The notes beneath the pieces were generated by a model, which had not been told where the DNA came from, did no database searches, and saw only the letters and a list, made by a program, of their open reading frames with translations. From Commensalibacter oyaizuii (lineage in GTDB: Bacteria; Pseudomonadota; Alphaproteobacteria; Acetobacterales; Acetobacteraceae), in the NCBI RefSeq assembly GCF_029953265.1, contig NZ_JASBAO010000001.1, positions 1,272,501-1,336,500 of the forward strand: a stretch of 64,000 nt of DNA, given 5' to 3'. Positions 46,354 through 55,961 of the stretch are shown here, in pieces. The stretch's first letter is position 1. Every line of letters starts with the position of its first letter. The position numbers were made by a program, and so were the translations under genes.

Positions 46354-47376
46354 ATGGCTATTAAAGTTGCAATTAACGGTTTTGGTCGTATCGGTCGTTT
46401 GGTACTACGCAGCATCATCGAAACAGGCCGCACCGATGCCGAAGTTGTTTTAATTAACGATCTAGGAAGCCCAGAAGCAAACGCACATCTTCTTACCTAT
46501 GATACGGTTCATGGTCGTCTTCCTGCTGATGTTACTGTTACAGATAACACTATGACCATTAAAACCCATGCTGGTCGTACCATTGGCCCCATCAAAATCA
46601 CCGCAGAAAGAGACCCAAGCAAATTACCCCTACAAGGTGTGGATGTTGCTATGGAATGTACGGGTCTGTTCACAAATAAGGCAGCCGCTGGTGAATTATT
46701 AAAAGCAGGTGCTCGCAAAGTATTAATCTCTGCCCCTGGTAAAGAAGTCGATGCAACCGTTGTATATGGTGTTAACCAAAATGTTATCACCAGTGACATG
46801 ACTGTCATTTCCAACGCTTCTTGTACAACAAACTGCTTGGCCCCAATTGCCAAAGTATTGCAAGACACTGTTGGTATCGAATTTGGTAGCATGATTACCA
46901 TCCACTCATACACAGGTGACCAACGTACTGTTGATACATTACACAAAGATCTACACCGCGCACGTGCTGCTGCACAAAATATTATTCCAACGACTACAGG
47001 TGCTGCAAAAGCCGTTGCATTGGTTATTCCTGAATTAAAAGGCAAACTAGACGGTATTGCTATTCGTGTTCCAACCCCTAACGTTTCTTATGTTGCATTA
47101 GAATTCGTTCCAAGCAAAATCCCTGCTTCTATTGAAGAATTAAATGCTTATTTCAAAAAGGCAGCTGAAGGTCCATTAAAGGGAATCTTGGGTTATAATG
47201 ACAAACCATTGGTAAGCTCTGACTTCAATCACTGCTACAATTCTTCTACATTCGATGCAACTCAAACAGGGTTTATTGATGGTGGTAAAATGATCCGCGT
47301 TGCAGGTTGGTATGATAACGAATGGGGTTTCTCAACCCGTATGACTGATACAGCAGTTATTTTAGGAAGCAAATAA
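46354..47376 (+). CDS. gap: Glyceraldehyde-3-phosphate dehydrogenase (type I)
   Basis: A 340-residue NAD-linked glycolytic and gluconeogenic enzyme. The cofactor loop [11 protein letters not shown], catalytic Cys in [12 protein letters not shown], and [11 protein letters not shown] at the C-terminus are complete. AAGGAG precedes the ATG. pgk follows two bases after the stop, so the enzymes of consecutive steps are co-expressed. Confidence 0.98.
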   Translation: MAIKVAINGFGRIGRLVLRSIIETGRTDAEVVLINDLGSPEANAHLLTYDTVHGRLPADVTVTDNTMTIKTHAGRTIGPIKITAERDPSKLPLQGVDVAMECTGLFTNKAAAGELLKAGARKVLISAPGKEVDATVVYGVNQNVITSDMTVISNASCTTNCLAPIAKVLQDTVGIEFGSMITIHSYTGDQRTVDTLHKDLHRARAAAQNIIPTTTGAAKAVALVIPELKGKLDGIAIRVPTPNVSYVALEFVPSKIPASIEELNAYFKKAAEGPLKGILGYNDKPLVSSDFNHCYNSSTFDATQTGFIDGGKMIRVAGWYDNEWGFSTRMTDTAVILGSK

Positions 47377-47378
47377 CA

Positions 47379-48605
47379 ATGGTTGATCAAAAAGCATTTA
47401 AAACGCTTGATGATCTTGATTGTAAAGGTAAAAAAGTACTATTACGTGGGGACTTAAATGTTCCCACCCATGATGGTAAAATTACCGATACAACAAGATT
47501 GGAACGTTTAGCCCCTACGATCCAAGAATTGGTGAAAAAGGGTGCAAAAGTCATCATTTGCAGTCACTTTGCCCGTCCAAAGGGGAAAGTGGTTCCTGAA
47601 ATGTCTTTAAGACCTGTTGGTCAATCATTGGCCCACATCTTAAATCTGCCCGTTGCATTTGCGGATAATTGTATTGGCCCAGATGCCAAAAAAGCAGTCG
47701 ATGCGTTAAAAGACGGTGACATTTTGTTACTGGAAAATACCCGCTTCCACGCTGGTGAAGAAAAGAACGATCCAACATTATCAAAAGAATTGGCTGCGTT
47801 GGCTGACATCTATGTTGATGATGCGTTTTCTGCATCTCATCGTGCCCATGCCTCAACAGAGGGGGTTACAAAATACCTTCCTTCTTTTGCGGGGCGTTTA
47901 ATGGAAACAGAACTGAATGCATTAAACCGCGCGTTAGAAAACCCAAAACGCCCAGTAGGTGCCATCGTTGGTGGATCGAAAATATCTACTAAATTGGATC
48001 TACTTTCCAATATGATCAGCAAAGTTGACGTATTGGTTATTGGTGGTGCAATGGCGAATACTTTCCTCGCTGCTCAAGGCGTTAAAGTTGGCAAATCATT
48101 GCAAGAAGCGGAAATGCATGACACCGCACGCAATATTATGGCAACGGCCAAGGAAAAGGGTTGTAAGATTCTGCTTCCTGTCGATGTTGTTGTTGCTGCT
48201 GAATTAAAAAATGATCCAGCAACCAAAATCGTAGATGTCAATGCGGTTCCTGATGACCAAATGATTTTAGATGTTGGGCCAAAAACCGTAGAATTGTTGA
48301 ATAAAACCCTAACTGAACTGAAAACTTTGGTTTGGAACGGTCCTTTAGGTGCATTTGAATTCACCCCATTTGACAAAGCAACCAATGCAGTGGCTCAAGA
48401 AGCTGCCAAATTAACCAAAGCTGGCAAACTGGAAAGTGTTGCTGGTGGTGGGGATACCGTTTCTGCGTTAAAACATGCGGGTGTTATTCATGACATGTCC
48501 TATGTCTCTACCGCTGGCGGTGCCTTCCTTGAATGGCTGGAAGGTAAAGCACTTCCCGGTATTGTTGCTTTGACAACATTGGCACGGGAAACTATTCCTT
48601 TGTAG
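47379..48605 (+). CDS. pgk: Phosphoglycerate kinase
   Basis: A 408-residue kinase that interconverts 1,3-bisphosphoglycerate and 3-phosphoglycerate with ADP/ATP. Substrate-site [18 protein letters not shown], hinge and nucleotide motifs [14 protein letters not shown] and [14 protein letters not shown] are seen. Full length; ends 5 bases before the operon terminator stem region. Confidence 0.98.
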   Translation: MVDQKAFKTLDDLDCKGKKVLLRGDLNVPTHDGKITDTTRLERLAPTIQELVKKGAKVIICSHFARPKGKVVPEMSLRPVGQSLAHILNLPVAFADNCIGPDAKKAVDALKDGDILLLENTRFHAGEEKNDPTLSKELAALADIYVDDAFSASHRAHASTEGVTKYLPSFAGRLMETELNALNRALENPKRPVGAIVGGSKISTKLDLLSNMISKVDVLVIGGAMANTFLAAQGVKVGKSLQEAEMHDTARNIMATAKEKGCKILLPVDVVVAAELKNDPATKIVDVNAVPDDQMILDVGPKTVELLNKTLTELKTLVWNGPLGAFEFTPFDKATNAVAQEAAKLTKAGKLESVAGGGDTVSALKHAGVIHDMSYVSTAGGAFLEWLEGKALPGIVALTTLARETIPL

Positions 48606-48610
48606 GATAT

Positions 48611-48641
48611 AAAAAGAGGGCGATTTATTCGCCCTCTTTTT
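48611..48641 (+). terminator. Terminator of gap-pgk
   Basis: A perfect 13-bp stem (AAAAAGAGGGCGA, complement at 48629-48641) with a five-base loop, GC-rich at its centre and ending in five T. Strong intrinsic terminator. Confidence 0.93.
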
Positions 48642-49037
48642 ATAGATAGTATAATCATTGATAAGATTCTTCACAAATATCTGCTATGTTAGCAATAACT
48701 TTTTTAAACATTACCTGTCATATAAAAAAACTAATAAGTTTGTTACAAACATAACGGTATTATAAATTCTTCATTCCCCAAAAATCGACTAATATTTCAA
48801 ATGTATGCTCCAACGTTTTCTTAATTTTACAAGATAAACTAAAGCAAACTAAGTTGTATTTACAAAGTATACTCATAAGTGTGCATAGCACTACATAATT
48901 ACCTTATTACAATACACAATATTCTAACTAGTTTGCACAATGATATTTGTAGTTACTACTTTCTACAATATTTTGCCAATGTTCATTCATTTTACATTTG
49001 AAACCTATATCATCAAATTCGAATGATAAAAGATTTA
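48642..49037. other. Intergenic stretch between pgk and the MarR gene
   Basis: About 400 bases, very AT-rich. I see no open frame with a ribosome site, no tRNA and no repeat; it marks the boundary between housekeeping genes and the accessory segment at 49-57 kb. Confidence 0.5.
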
Positions 49038-49066
49038 TTGACAACATGTTGTCATTTTATTAAACA
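49038..49066 (+). promoter_or_regulatory. MarR operator overlapping a consensus -35 box
   Basis: TGACAACATGTTGTCA (49039-49054) is a perfect 16-bp palindrome. Its left end forms a perfect -35 box TTGACA (49038-49043); 17 bases on, TAAACA (49061-49066) is a poor -10. The regulator gene begins at 49075, so a bound dimer would block its own transcription. The ATG would lie within a few bases of the transcription start. Confidence 0.65.
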
Positions 49067-49074
49067 ATATCATC

Positions 49075-49506
49075 ATGACAATGCAAAATAAAATTATTAT
49101 TGGACTGTTCAGGGCTTATCACGATGTCAACCTGATTGGTGATAGATTAGCCTCTCAACACGGTTTAACAACATCAAAATGGAAGGTATTAGGCGCAATA
49201 AGACTCGAAAATAAACCGTTAACCGTGCCGTATATCGCACGTATGATGGGTTTGACACGCCAGGCCGTACAACGAACTATTGATGAGTTATTAAAACTTG
49301 AATATGTCCAACAACTTCATAATCCTGCCCATAGAAAATCATCTTTATTTCAATTAACAAGACTTGGTGTGAAAGCCTTTGATACAATCAATATAGAGTG
49401 GAAAAAAATGGCAGATAATATTTTTAAAAATCTAAATATTCATGACATTGATAGCACAATAAAAAGTCTGACCCACATCATCATCGCAATTGAAAATATG
49501 AAATGA
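49075..49506 (+). CDS. MarR family transcriptional regulator
   Basis: A 143-residue winged-helix regulator. The DNA-binding part (about residues 30-100) shows LTTSKWKVLGAI, the recognition helix MGLTRQAVQRTIDELLKLEYV and the wing NPAHRKSSLFQLTRLG; the terminal helices form the dimer. MarR proteins usually release DNA upon binding phenolic or other small ligands. No Shine-Dalgarno is seen, and an ATG two codons on is an alternative. The palindrome upstream predicts autorepression. It overlaps the next gene by four bases. Confidence 0.87.
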   Translation: MTMQNKIIIGLFRAYHDVNLIGDRLASQHGLTTSKWKVLGAIRLENKPLTVPYIARMMGLTRQAVQRTIDELLKLEYVQQLHNPAHRKSSLFQLTRLGVKAFDTINIEWKKMADNIFKNLNIHDIDSTIKSLTHIIIAIENMK

Positions 49507-49967
49507 CAAAGAAATACACTCTGTCCTTTATTCACCGTATTGCTGGAATAACAGCCTTAATTATTTTACTAATTTTTTGGTTTTCAACAGTTACAACTGA
49601 ATTAAGTGGCCATTTAAACTTTATAAAAAATGTTAAAATTTTAATCCCTTATGGCTTTATTTTTCTTATTCCTGCATTAATTATTGTAAGTGGAACAGGA
49701 TCTAAAATGGCAGGAAAAATAAATAATCCAGCTATTCATCATAAGAAAAAACGTATGCCTTTTATTGCATTAAATGGTCTTATTATCTTGATTCCATGTG
49801 CATTATATTTGCGTTATCTTGCTGTTCACGAACATCTTGATTTTACTTTCTTCCTTATTCAAATAGTCGAGTTAATTGCAGGTGGCGTTAACATCACCCT
49901 ATTAATGTTAAATGTTCTAGCTGGAATAAATTTGTCTAAAAATAAACAGCGTAAATTGTCCATGTGA
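49503..49967 (+). CDS. Four-helix membrane protein of unknown function
   Basis: A 154-residue inner-membrane protein with four predicted membrane segments (about residues 13-30, 43-63, 86-104 and 116-139). His residues near the membrane (FIHRIAG, AIHHKKKR, VHEHLD) are noticeable, so haem or metal binding is conceivable but unproven. The ATG overlaps the marR stop (ATGA), so it is coupled to the regulator and is probably its target, perhaps in export or resistance. Confidence 0.7.
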   Translation: MTKKYTLSFIHRIAGITALIILLIFWFSTVTTELSGHLNFIKNVKILIPYGFIFLIPALIIVSGTGSKMAGKINNPAIHHKKKRMPFIALNGLIILIPCALYLRYLAVHEHLDFTFFLIQIVELIAGGVNITLLMLNVLAGINLSKNKQRKLSM

Positions 49968-50018
49968 TTATTATTTTTAAAGTACATTTATAACTAACGG
50001 ATCATAATATGTTTGATG

Positions 50019-50542
50019 CTAGAAATCGATATAGTTGTATTGAGTAACAGAAAATAAAAAACAACTGACATGATCTAATGACTTTTGTCCTTTTAAATCA
50101 TTTTCAGATGCAATTACCACTGGTGTTATCCCCCTGGCTTGCAATGCTTGTTCCAACAATCGATTGAAATTAGTCGTAATAATGACTTTGATAAATACAC
50201 CTTTGACTAATTTTACAATTGCATGGTGGGCATCAATGAGAACCTTTAATCCTTTTTTCATAATCTTTTTTGAAAGGTTCGATACCACTCCGCCCAATAA
50301 TTATCTCTACCTTCATCGGATTCACAATCAAGCTCCATTTCCTCTTTTGCTGTGGCATAACGTGCAATTAGATCACACGTGCCCCATCCCGTCATAATAC
50401 CTGATGATCTGGAAATGCCTGACCCTACTAATATTGCATACATTTTTTTATTAGACTGAATTGTGAATGCTAATTTTATTGACGTATCTTCACCAAAATG
50501 ATCCTTTCTAACATCCTTTCTGACAGTGAAGTCATTATTCAA
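50019..50542 (-). pseudogene. Remains of a SIR2-domain gene (possible former defence gene)
   Basis: Two fragments in different frames match one SIR2-like N-terminal domain. The upstream piece (50542 to about 50258) has MYAILVGSGISRSSGIMTGWG, equal to the NAD-binding opening of SIR2-like NADases; the second (about 50264 to 50019) has VIITTNFNRLLEQALQARGI and VSCFLFSVTQYNYIDF. A frameshift joins them near 50260-50300, and everything beyond the first 170 or so residues is missing. SIR2 domains of this type occur in anti-phage systems that deplete NAD. No ribosome site or intact frame remains. Confidence 0.72.
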
Positions 50543-50730
50543 TCGTACATATTAAAGCACACCCTTATCCAACAAAAGCAGCAACTAATATCAAATTATT
50601 TAAAGATAAAATAAGCAGATTAAAAAAACTACTTTTTTGAACCAGTTATAGACAAGTAAAAAAGCCTTACAGTAACAACTATAAGGCCATTTTAATAAGG
50701 CTCACAAAAACTTCTAAACGTAATTTGAAT

Positions 50731-52254
50731 CTATGCTACTCTACAAATTAAAGGTGTTTTTCCAACTTCAGTTCTATGTATCAAAACAGAATCTGGCGGC
50801 ACGCACGACAATCTAAACCGACAATTATTTTTTATAAAAGCTGACTTCTGATAATCCGAGAATTTAGCCTTAGATGCAAATAAACCACTTAGCATTGCCT
50901 CGGTTATTGTTATTTGTACAGTACTGTCGTTGCAAATCTGTTTGTAATCTGCGTAATTATTGGTTGCTATCACTAAATGCACATCATTTCCCTGCTGGTT
51001 GACGTGCAATTGATAGATGTCTGCAATTTTATTTAAATCAACGATATTCGCATCCTTTAAATTCTGAGCGATAATCGGCAATGCGTGCGGAACATAAAAT
51101 GCCGTACTTGCAATCGTAATAAAATCATCACTGCGTCCTACATATTCGAACTGCATTGAATTCAAAGAATGTGTCTTCAAATTTGACCTTCTTATCACGC
51201 GATCTCCTAATTTATATCTTAAGACGGGGGCTTCATTCGCAAATAACCTTGTTACGACCAAGTCGCCTTCTTCCCCCTCTTGAACCCAACGGCCATTTTC
51301 GTCAACAATTTCAATTAAATGTAATCCGGGTACGGCGGTTAAAATATTACTATTTTCGTCTAGTTGCAGGCCAATGGTTTCGGCTTGGGTAGCAGCAAAG
51401 AAACTCAATATCAATAAATTAGGATAAGCACACCTTAGATCATCTTTTACCTTTTGAGGTAATAAGCCACTACCATATAAAACCAATCGCAACTCTTGTT
51501 TTTGCTGATTGGTCAACGAATTGGCATATGGCACCAAAGCGGCAATATCATTAACAATACCCATCAATACTTTTTGTCCTGGGTTGTTCATAATACGTTG
51601 ATACGTATTACAAGACATCGGACCAATACCTAAATAATTTATATTAGGAATTTCTTGTAATAACCCACCAACCATAGTGCCACTGCTCCATAATTGGTTA
51701 TCTGCTAATGTTGTTCCAACCCAACATGCTTGTTTGGCATCCATATAAGGTTCAATAATATGTTGCCCAATAAATGTGCCAGCCCTTTTGTAAGTATCTA
51801 ATAACTCTTGTCGAGAATACACAATCTCGGAGGCACGACCAGAAGCTGTACCACCACTATTGGCAATTTGAAATCCACCTCTTTCCACTGGAACGACCAT
51901 TCCAATACGTTTATCCGCAAAGAGATCTGTAAAAACTTCTTTATTAGTGACGGGGATAGACATAAACGCTTCAAAAGACGTTATTGGATCAGTACCAACA
52001 ACGTTATTTATACGATCCTTCCAAACGGGGTTCGTTCGACATATCTCTACCAATTGTGTTATTCGCCTTAAGACAACGGCCTCTTGGACATTAATATCAA
52101 GCGCATCAAAAGATGTTCCTGTTATTGTTTGTGAAAAATTTAAACGTGACAGAAACGTAGGTAATTGTAAAATCTCATCTATATTTTTTGGGTATAGCAA
52201 CGATTCAGGAATAACAGTTTCTAATATTTCTTGAACAGAATTTGTGATAGGCAT
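50731..52254 (-). CDS. PaaK-like AMP-forming acyl/aryl ligase (stand-alone adenylation enzyme)
   Basis: A 507-residue member of the phenylacetate-CoA ligase branch of the adenylate-forming superfamily. The phosphate loop is ANSGGTASGRASEIVYS, followed by FFAATQAETIG (adenine site), GDLVVTRL, LRYKLGDRV and YVGRSDDFITI; the C-terminal catalytic Lys is in RTEVGKTPLI (about K499). All catalytic elements are present, so it should be active, but loading onto CoA, a carrier protein or directly an amine is not shown. It lies 28 bases after the decarboxylase gene, in one transcript. Confidence 0.82.
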   Translation of the reverse strand: MPITNSVQEILETVIPESLLYPKNIDEILQLPTFLSRLNFSQTITGTSFDALDINVQEAVVLRRITQLVEICRTNPVWKDRINNVVGTDPITSFEAFMSIPVTNKEVFTDLFADKRIGMVVPVERGGFQIANSGGTASGRASEIVYSRQELLDTYKRAGTFIGQHIIEPYMDAKQACWVGTTLADNQLWSSGTMVGGLLQEIPNINYLGIGPMSCNTYQRIMNNPGQKVLMGIVNDIAALVPYANSLTNQQKQELRLVLYGSGLLPQKVKDDLRCAYPNLLILSFFAATQAETIGLQLDENSNILTAVPGLHLIEIVDENGRWVQEGEEGDLVVTRLFANEAPVLRYKLGDRVIRRSNLKTHSLNSMQFEYVGRSDDFITIASTAFYVPHALPIIAQNLKDANIVDLNKIADIYQLHVNQQGNDVHLVIATNNYADYKQICNDSTVQITITEAMLSGLFASKAKFSDYQKSAFIKNNCRFRLSCVPPDSVLIHRTEVGKTPLICRVA

Positions 52255-52282
52255 AATATATTCTTTGTTAATACTATATATT

Positions 52283-53788
52283 TTACAATTTTATAATTTT
52301 GTTACTTGTTTTTCGAATATTAATGATCAGATCAATAACATCATTGATCGTAATTTCATGATTCATTATAACAATGCGCAGTGCCGTTACATCATCTAAA
52401 TCCACCTTAGAAATAAAATGCCGCCCACCAGTGCGTAACACATTCCAAATTTTAAGTTGTAATTGATTTAACTGCTGATCTGGTACCCCTTTGGGGACAT
52501 ATCGAAAACATAAAATATTGGACTCTGGTGCGTGTAAAACTTCAAAATCATTCAAAGATTGAATGTAATTGTAAGCTTGGGCTGTAATCTCAACTAAATA
52601 ATTTAATTTTTCTTCAAATAACGTTCTGCCGTATAATGTCCATGCCACCCATAAATTCAAAATGGAGGGTCGTTTAGTACATTCAAAGTTCTTAGTCCCG
52701 CTTTCAAAGCGACTAATTTCATCAGTTTCTGAAACATAACTGGCATGAGATGGAAAAGATAAATTTGAATGTGCAGCATTTTTATAAAAAAGCAGTGTAC
52801 AAGCAGCAGGAACAAATAATGTTTTATGCGCATCCAAGCAAAAAGAATCTGCATACGATAAATCCTTGACCTTGCTTCTTAACTGGTCTGAAACTAAAAA
52901 AGCACCACTATGCGCTGCATCCACATGAAACCATGCATCATATTGATGGGCCAAATCGGCCAATTCTTTCAACGGATCGATTGCACCAACACTTGTTGTT
53001 CCAGCAGAGCCAATAATACAAAACACACGTAATCCTTTGGCCTTGGCTTGTTGTAATGCTTGTTGTGCTTTGCGAATACAAATTTGACGTTTTTTATTGA
53101 TAGGTAAGATAACAATATTATCTTGTCCTATTCCTAAAATCCCCGCAAGCCGACTTACTGAAAAATGAGAATCAGCTCCAATCGCTATTGCTGGCTTTTC
53201 ACTACCTTGTACCAAAGTACCTTGTCGTAAAATATCCGGAAATTTAAGATTGCGCGCTGCAGTGACCGCAGTCAGATTGGCAAGGCTGGCCCCTGAGGTT
53301 GAAATCATATCAAAATCTTGCTGTTCCCAACCAAGAAAATGGCTGAACTCCTCTGCCATAATTTTATCAGCAACATTCGGTAAAGGTCCACATTCATAAA
53401 AAGAAGCGGGCTGAGGACATATCGAAGCAACCATATCATACATCGCTGCGACAGGGACAACAGATGAAAATTGTCTTGCCATATATCCGGTTGAATTTAC
53501 TCGAATTCCAGTGCGAATATGTAAGTCAATAATACTGTTAAATCGTTCTAATGGCGTTTTATGCTCGAAATCTTTGGTTGTTAATTGCTTAACGATATTC
53601 ATTAAATTAGAAGGTTGAATTAAATGAACACCATGCTTACTTTTATCTTGTAGCAAGTGCGTAATCTTTTGATCAATGCATTCCAAAAAATCTGAGACCA
53701 AAGAGGGATTAAAAGCGTCATATAAAACTGAATGATTTACAGCATTGGATAATTGATTTTCTTGCAAATCAAAAAGAATATTTTTCAT
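52283..53788 (-). CDS. Group II PLP-dependent amino-acid decarboxylase
   Basis: A 501-residue enzyme of the group II decarboxylase family (aromatic amino acid, histidine, glutamate, diaminobutyrate decarboxylases). The PLP region shows ISTSGASLANL, the Asp in FHVDAAHSGA, and the Schiff-base Lys in LDAHKTLFVP (K322). The usual GGT-ANL reads GASLANL, and DPHKW reads DAHKT, so it is a divergent branch; the substrate cannot be assigned. It would give a primary amine. First gene of a two-gene leftward unit. Confidence 0.85.
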   Translation of the reverse strand: MKNILFDLQENQLSNAVNHSVLYDAFNPSLVSDFLECIDQKITHLLQDKSKHGVHLIQPSNLMNIVKQLTTKDFEHKTPLERFNSIIDLHIRTGIRVNSTGYMARQFSSVVPVAAMYDMVASICPQPASFYECGPLPNVADKIMAEEFSHFLGWEQQDFDMISTSGASLANLTAVTAARNLKFPDILRQGTLVQGSEKPAIAIGADSHFSVSRLAGILGIGQDNIVILPINKKRQICIRKAQQALQQAKAKGLRVFCIIGSAGTTSVGAIDPLKELADLAHQYDAWFHVDAAHSGAFLVSDQLRSKVKDLSYADSFCLDAHKTLFVPAACTLLFYKNAAHSNLSFPSHASYVSETDEISRFESGTKNFECTKRPSILNLWVAWTLYGRTLFEEKLNYLVEITAQAYNYIQSLNDFEVLHAPESNILCFRYVPKGVPDQQLNQLQLKIWNVLRTGGRHFISKVDLDDVTALRIVIMNHEITINDVIDLIINIRKTSNKIIKL

Positions 53789-54102
53789 TTTACTACCTTG
53801 AATTAGTTCGATTTTGCCAATTCTAGGTAGCTTTCATATAATTTTATATAGAGTAAAAAGACAAATAACAGTCAAAAAAAGAAAATTTTAACATTACTTA
53901 AAATATCTTACTAAACGAACAAGTCTTTTTCACGACCCCACAAAAACAGCCAAAAAATGATTATTTTATTTCGTTTTTTTACCAAAAATGACGCTCATTA
54001 TGTCTGAAATACAACCATATTTGTCACTTTTGCCTCTCTTAAAAATTTTTAATCAAATTATAGTATGGGGATCTTAACTTTTTTTAATAAGGTTTAATAA
54101 AC
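53789..54102. promoter_or_regulatory. Divergent promoter region of the adenylation/condensation cluster
   Basis: These 314 bases lie between the leftward decarboxylase-ligase pair and the rightward hydrolase-condensation pair, so both arms can be controlled together. TATAGT (54059-54064) lies about 40 bases before the rightward ATG, without a good -35, as expected for an activator-dependent promoter. Two imperfect direct repeats CCAAAAA(A)TGA (53950-53960, 53982-53991) could be sites for the AraC-type regulator at 55962. Confidence 0.4.
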
Positions 54103-54660
54103 ATGAAAAATACGGCTTTAATGATCATTGATTTACAAAATGACTATTTTGCTGAAGGTAAATTTCCGCTGCCTGATATTGATACGGTCTCAGAGCAAAG
54201 CAAAAAAGTTCTTGAAATGGCGCGCAAGAATTCACTTCCTATTATTCACGTTAAACATGAATTCACCTCACCAGAGGCGCCTTTCTTTACCCCAGCCTCC
54301 AAAGGGTGTGAAATTAATGAAATTGTTAAGCCATTACATAGTGAACATGTTGTGGTAAAAAATTATCCAAATTCTTTCAAAGGAACAAACGTCAAAGAAA
54401 TTTTAGATCAGCATCATTGCAAAAACATTATTATCGTCGGAGCAATGGCCCAAATGTGTGTTGACGCTACCGTTCGTGCTGGGGCTGATCTTGGGTATAA
54501 TATTACAATCATTCACGATGCTGTCGCAGCACAGCAAGCAAAGTTTAACGACATTGACGTTTCTGCCGACGAGGTTCACGCATCTTTTATGAATGCGCTT
54601 TCTTTTGGTTATGCGAGCGTTATCGATACAAAAGAATTTATTTCTCAACTACAAAAATAA
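54103..54660 (+). CDS. Isochorismatase-like cysteine hydrolase
   Basis: A 185-residue isochorismatase-fold hydrolase. The triad is visible: Asp in IIDLQNDYF (D10), Lys in VVKNYPNSFKGTN (about K86) and Cys in GAMAQMCVDATVRAG (about C118). The family covers nicotinamidases, isochorismatases, N-carbamoyl and other amide hydrolases; absence of chorismate-pathway genes argues against an isochorismate role. AAGG lies ten bases before the ATG. It is 21 bases upstream of the condensation-type gene. Confidence 0.85.
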   Translation: MKNTALMIIDLQNDYFAEGKFPLPDIDTVSEQSKKVLEMARKNSLPIIHVKHEFTSPEAPFFTPASKGCEINEIVKPLHSEHVVVKNYPNSFKGTNVKEILDQHHCKNIIIVGAMAQMCVDATVRAGADLGYNITIIHDAVAAQQAKFNDIDVSADEVHASFMNALSFGYASVIDTKEFISQLQK

Positions 54661-54681
54661 TAATTTTAGATTGTTGTTCCT

Positions 54682-55959
54682 ATGTATTCACGTCACTTAA
54701 ATACTGTTGAGACAGGTATGGCTAACGCCCACGCCAGCTTTATGGGTTCATCGCAAGTTGTTACCTTGATTTATATTGATCACAAGATTGATGAAACTGA
54801 ATGTCAACGAATCTTTACACAATATTGTCTTGATAATCCTATTCTTTTATCTAAACTGATCGTTAATGGGGATAAATGGTACGTTAAGCGTGATAAAACA
54901 CTTCATAATCCCAGCTTTAACACATTCAGAATGGATTACCATTTACCCAAATTTGATACGATCTTAAGAAAAGAAGTTAATGATATTTTAGATCACTCAA
55001 GTGAGTTAACCCGATTACGAATTATTTATCTGCAAAAAAATATTGGATGCTTGTTAATCTTAACACAACATCATGCAATAGCAGATACTTTCTCTGCAAA
55101 ACAGGTCCTATCCCATATCTTAAGTTCTGTGGACAACTCAAAACAACAACATTCCTTTGAACATATGCCTGTATGGCATCCTACTGTGCCCTGTCGCCGT
55201 TGCGAGGATGACCTACATTCCGACATATCAAACACTTCAAATATTGTGCCTTTACACAAAGCACTTTATAAAATTAATAATCCAACGCCTACACCTGTAA
55301 CAAATTTACATAGCTGGATTATTAATAGAAATGAATTGAAGGCTCTTGATCACTATTCAAAAGCTTCGAATGTTTCTTTGAATTCGTTATTGACTTCGAT
55401 TTTTTCACTTGCTGTTATGGACGTATTACATATACGAAGTATTAATACCTATAGCGCAGTTTCTTTACGAAAAAAAAATAAAGATTTAACAGAAATTGGA
55501 TGTAAGTTAGAAATCGCTGACATTAATATTCAAATGTCAGATATCGCGACTGCGGCTCAACTATTTGAAAAGCGAATGCATGCCATTAAAAATGCAATAC
55601 CAAGAGAAGCAGAAGAAGATAGTTTAATTCCTGCAAATCATATACCTCAACATATTAACCGTCAAAATGCCATTAACGGATGTGAGGGACTGGGATTTAC
55701 TAATGGTGGAAAAACAGAAAATTTACTGACACAACCTGATATTCATATTCTAGCTTATCGATCAGTTGCTAATCGCACTTCGGGCAGTTTATTATTTACT
55801 TTTCATTTCTCATTTCATCTTGGAACCTTGGTCATAACAGCTGTTTTCTCTGAATTAATTCTAAGTGCAGAACAAAGTAAAATTTTTATTGAAAATGCAC
55901 ATCGTATTATTCATTCAATTGCCATGGCTTATACTTCGCCCGTAGCCTATGAAATATAA
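54682..55959 (+). CDS. Free-standing condensation/acyltransferase-fold protein
   Basis: A 425-residue protein of the condensation-domain superfamily (NRPS C domains, PapA-type acyltransferases). The opening RHLNTVETGMANAHASF fits the usual start, and the catalytic motif HH-xxx-D is present as QHHAIADTFS (H130, H131, D135), with Thr where Gly is usual. A structural motif near residues 270-285 (YSAVSLRKKN) matches the position of the family's second core region. Such proteins join an acyl thioester or adenylate to an amine or hydroxyl. There is no carrier domain. The ribosome site is weak, so it may be coupled to the preceding gene. Confidence 0.72.
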   Translation: MYSRHLNTVETGMANAHASFMGSSQVVTLIYIDHKIDETECQRIFTQYCLDNPILLSKLIVNGDKWYVKRDKTLHNPSFNTFRMDYHLPKFDTILRKEVNDILDHSSELTRLRIIYLQKNIGCLLILTQHHAIADTFSAKQVLSHILSSVDNSKQQHSFEHMPVWHPTVPCRRCEDDLHSDISNTSNIVPLHKALYKINNPTPTPVTNLHSWIINRNELKALDHYSKASNVSLNSLLTSIFSLAVMDVLHIRSINTYSAVSLRKKNKDLTEIGCKLEIADINIQMSDIATAAQLFEKRMHAIKNAIPREAEEDSLIPANHIPQHINRQNAINGCEGLGFTNGGKTENLLTQPDIHILAYRSVANRTSGSLLFTFHFSFHLGTLVITAVFSELILSAEQSKIFIENAHRIIHSIAMAYTSPVAYEI

Positions 55960-55961
55960 AA

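Noticed and set aside
46509-47045. Long antisense open frame opposite gap
   Set aside because: It lies fully inside gap on the other strand, with no ribosome site; a codon-bias shadow.
54103-54660. Siderophore (isochorismate) function for the hydrolase
   Set aside because: No isochorismate synthase, dihydroxybenzoate dehydrogenase, carrier domain or siderophore transport gene is nearby, and the family is functionally broad.
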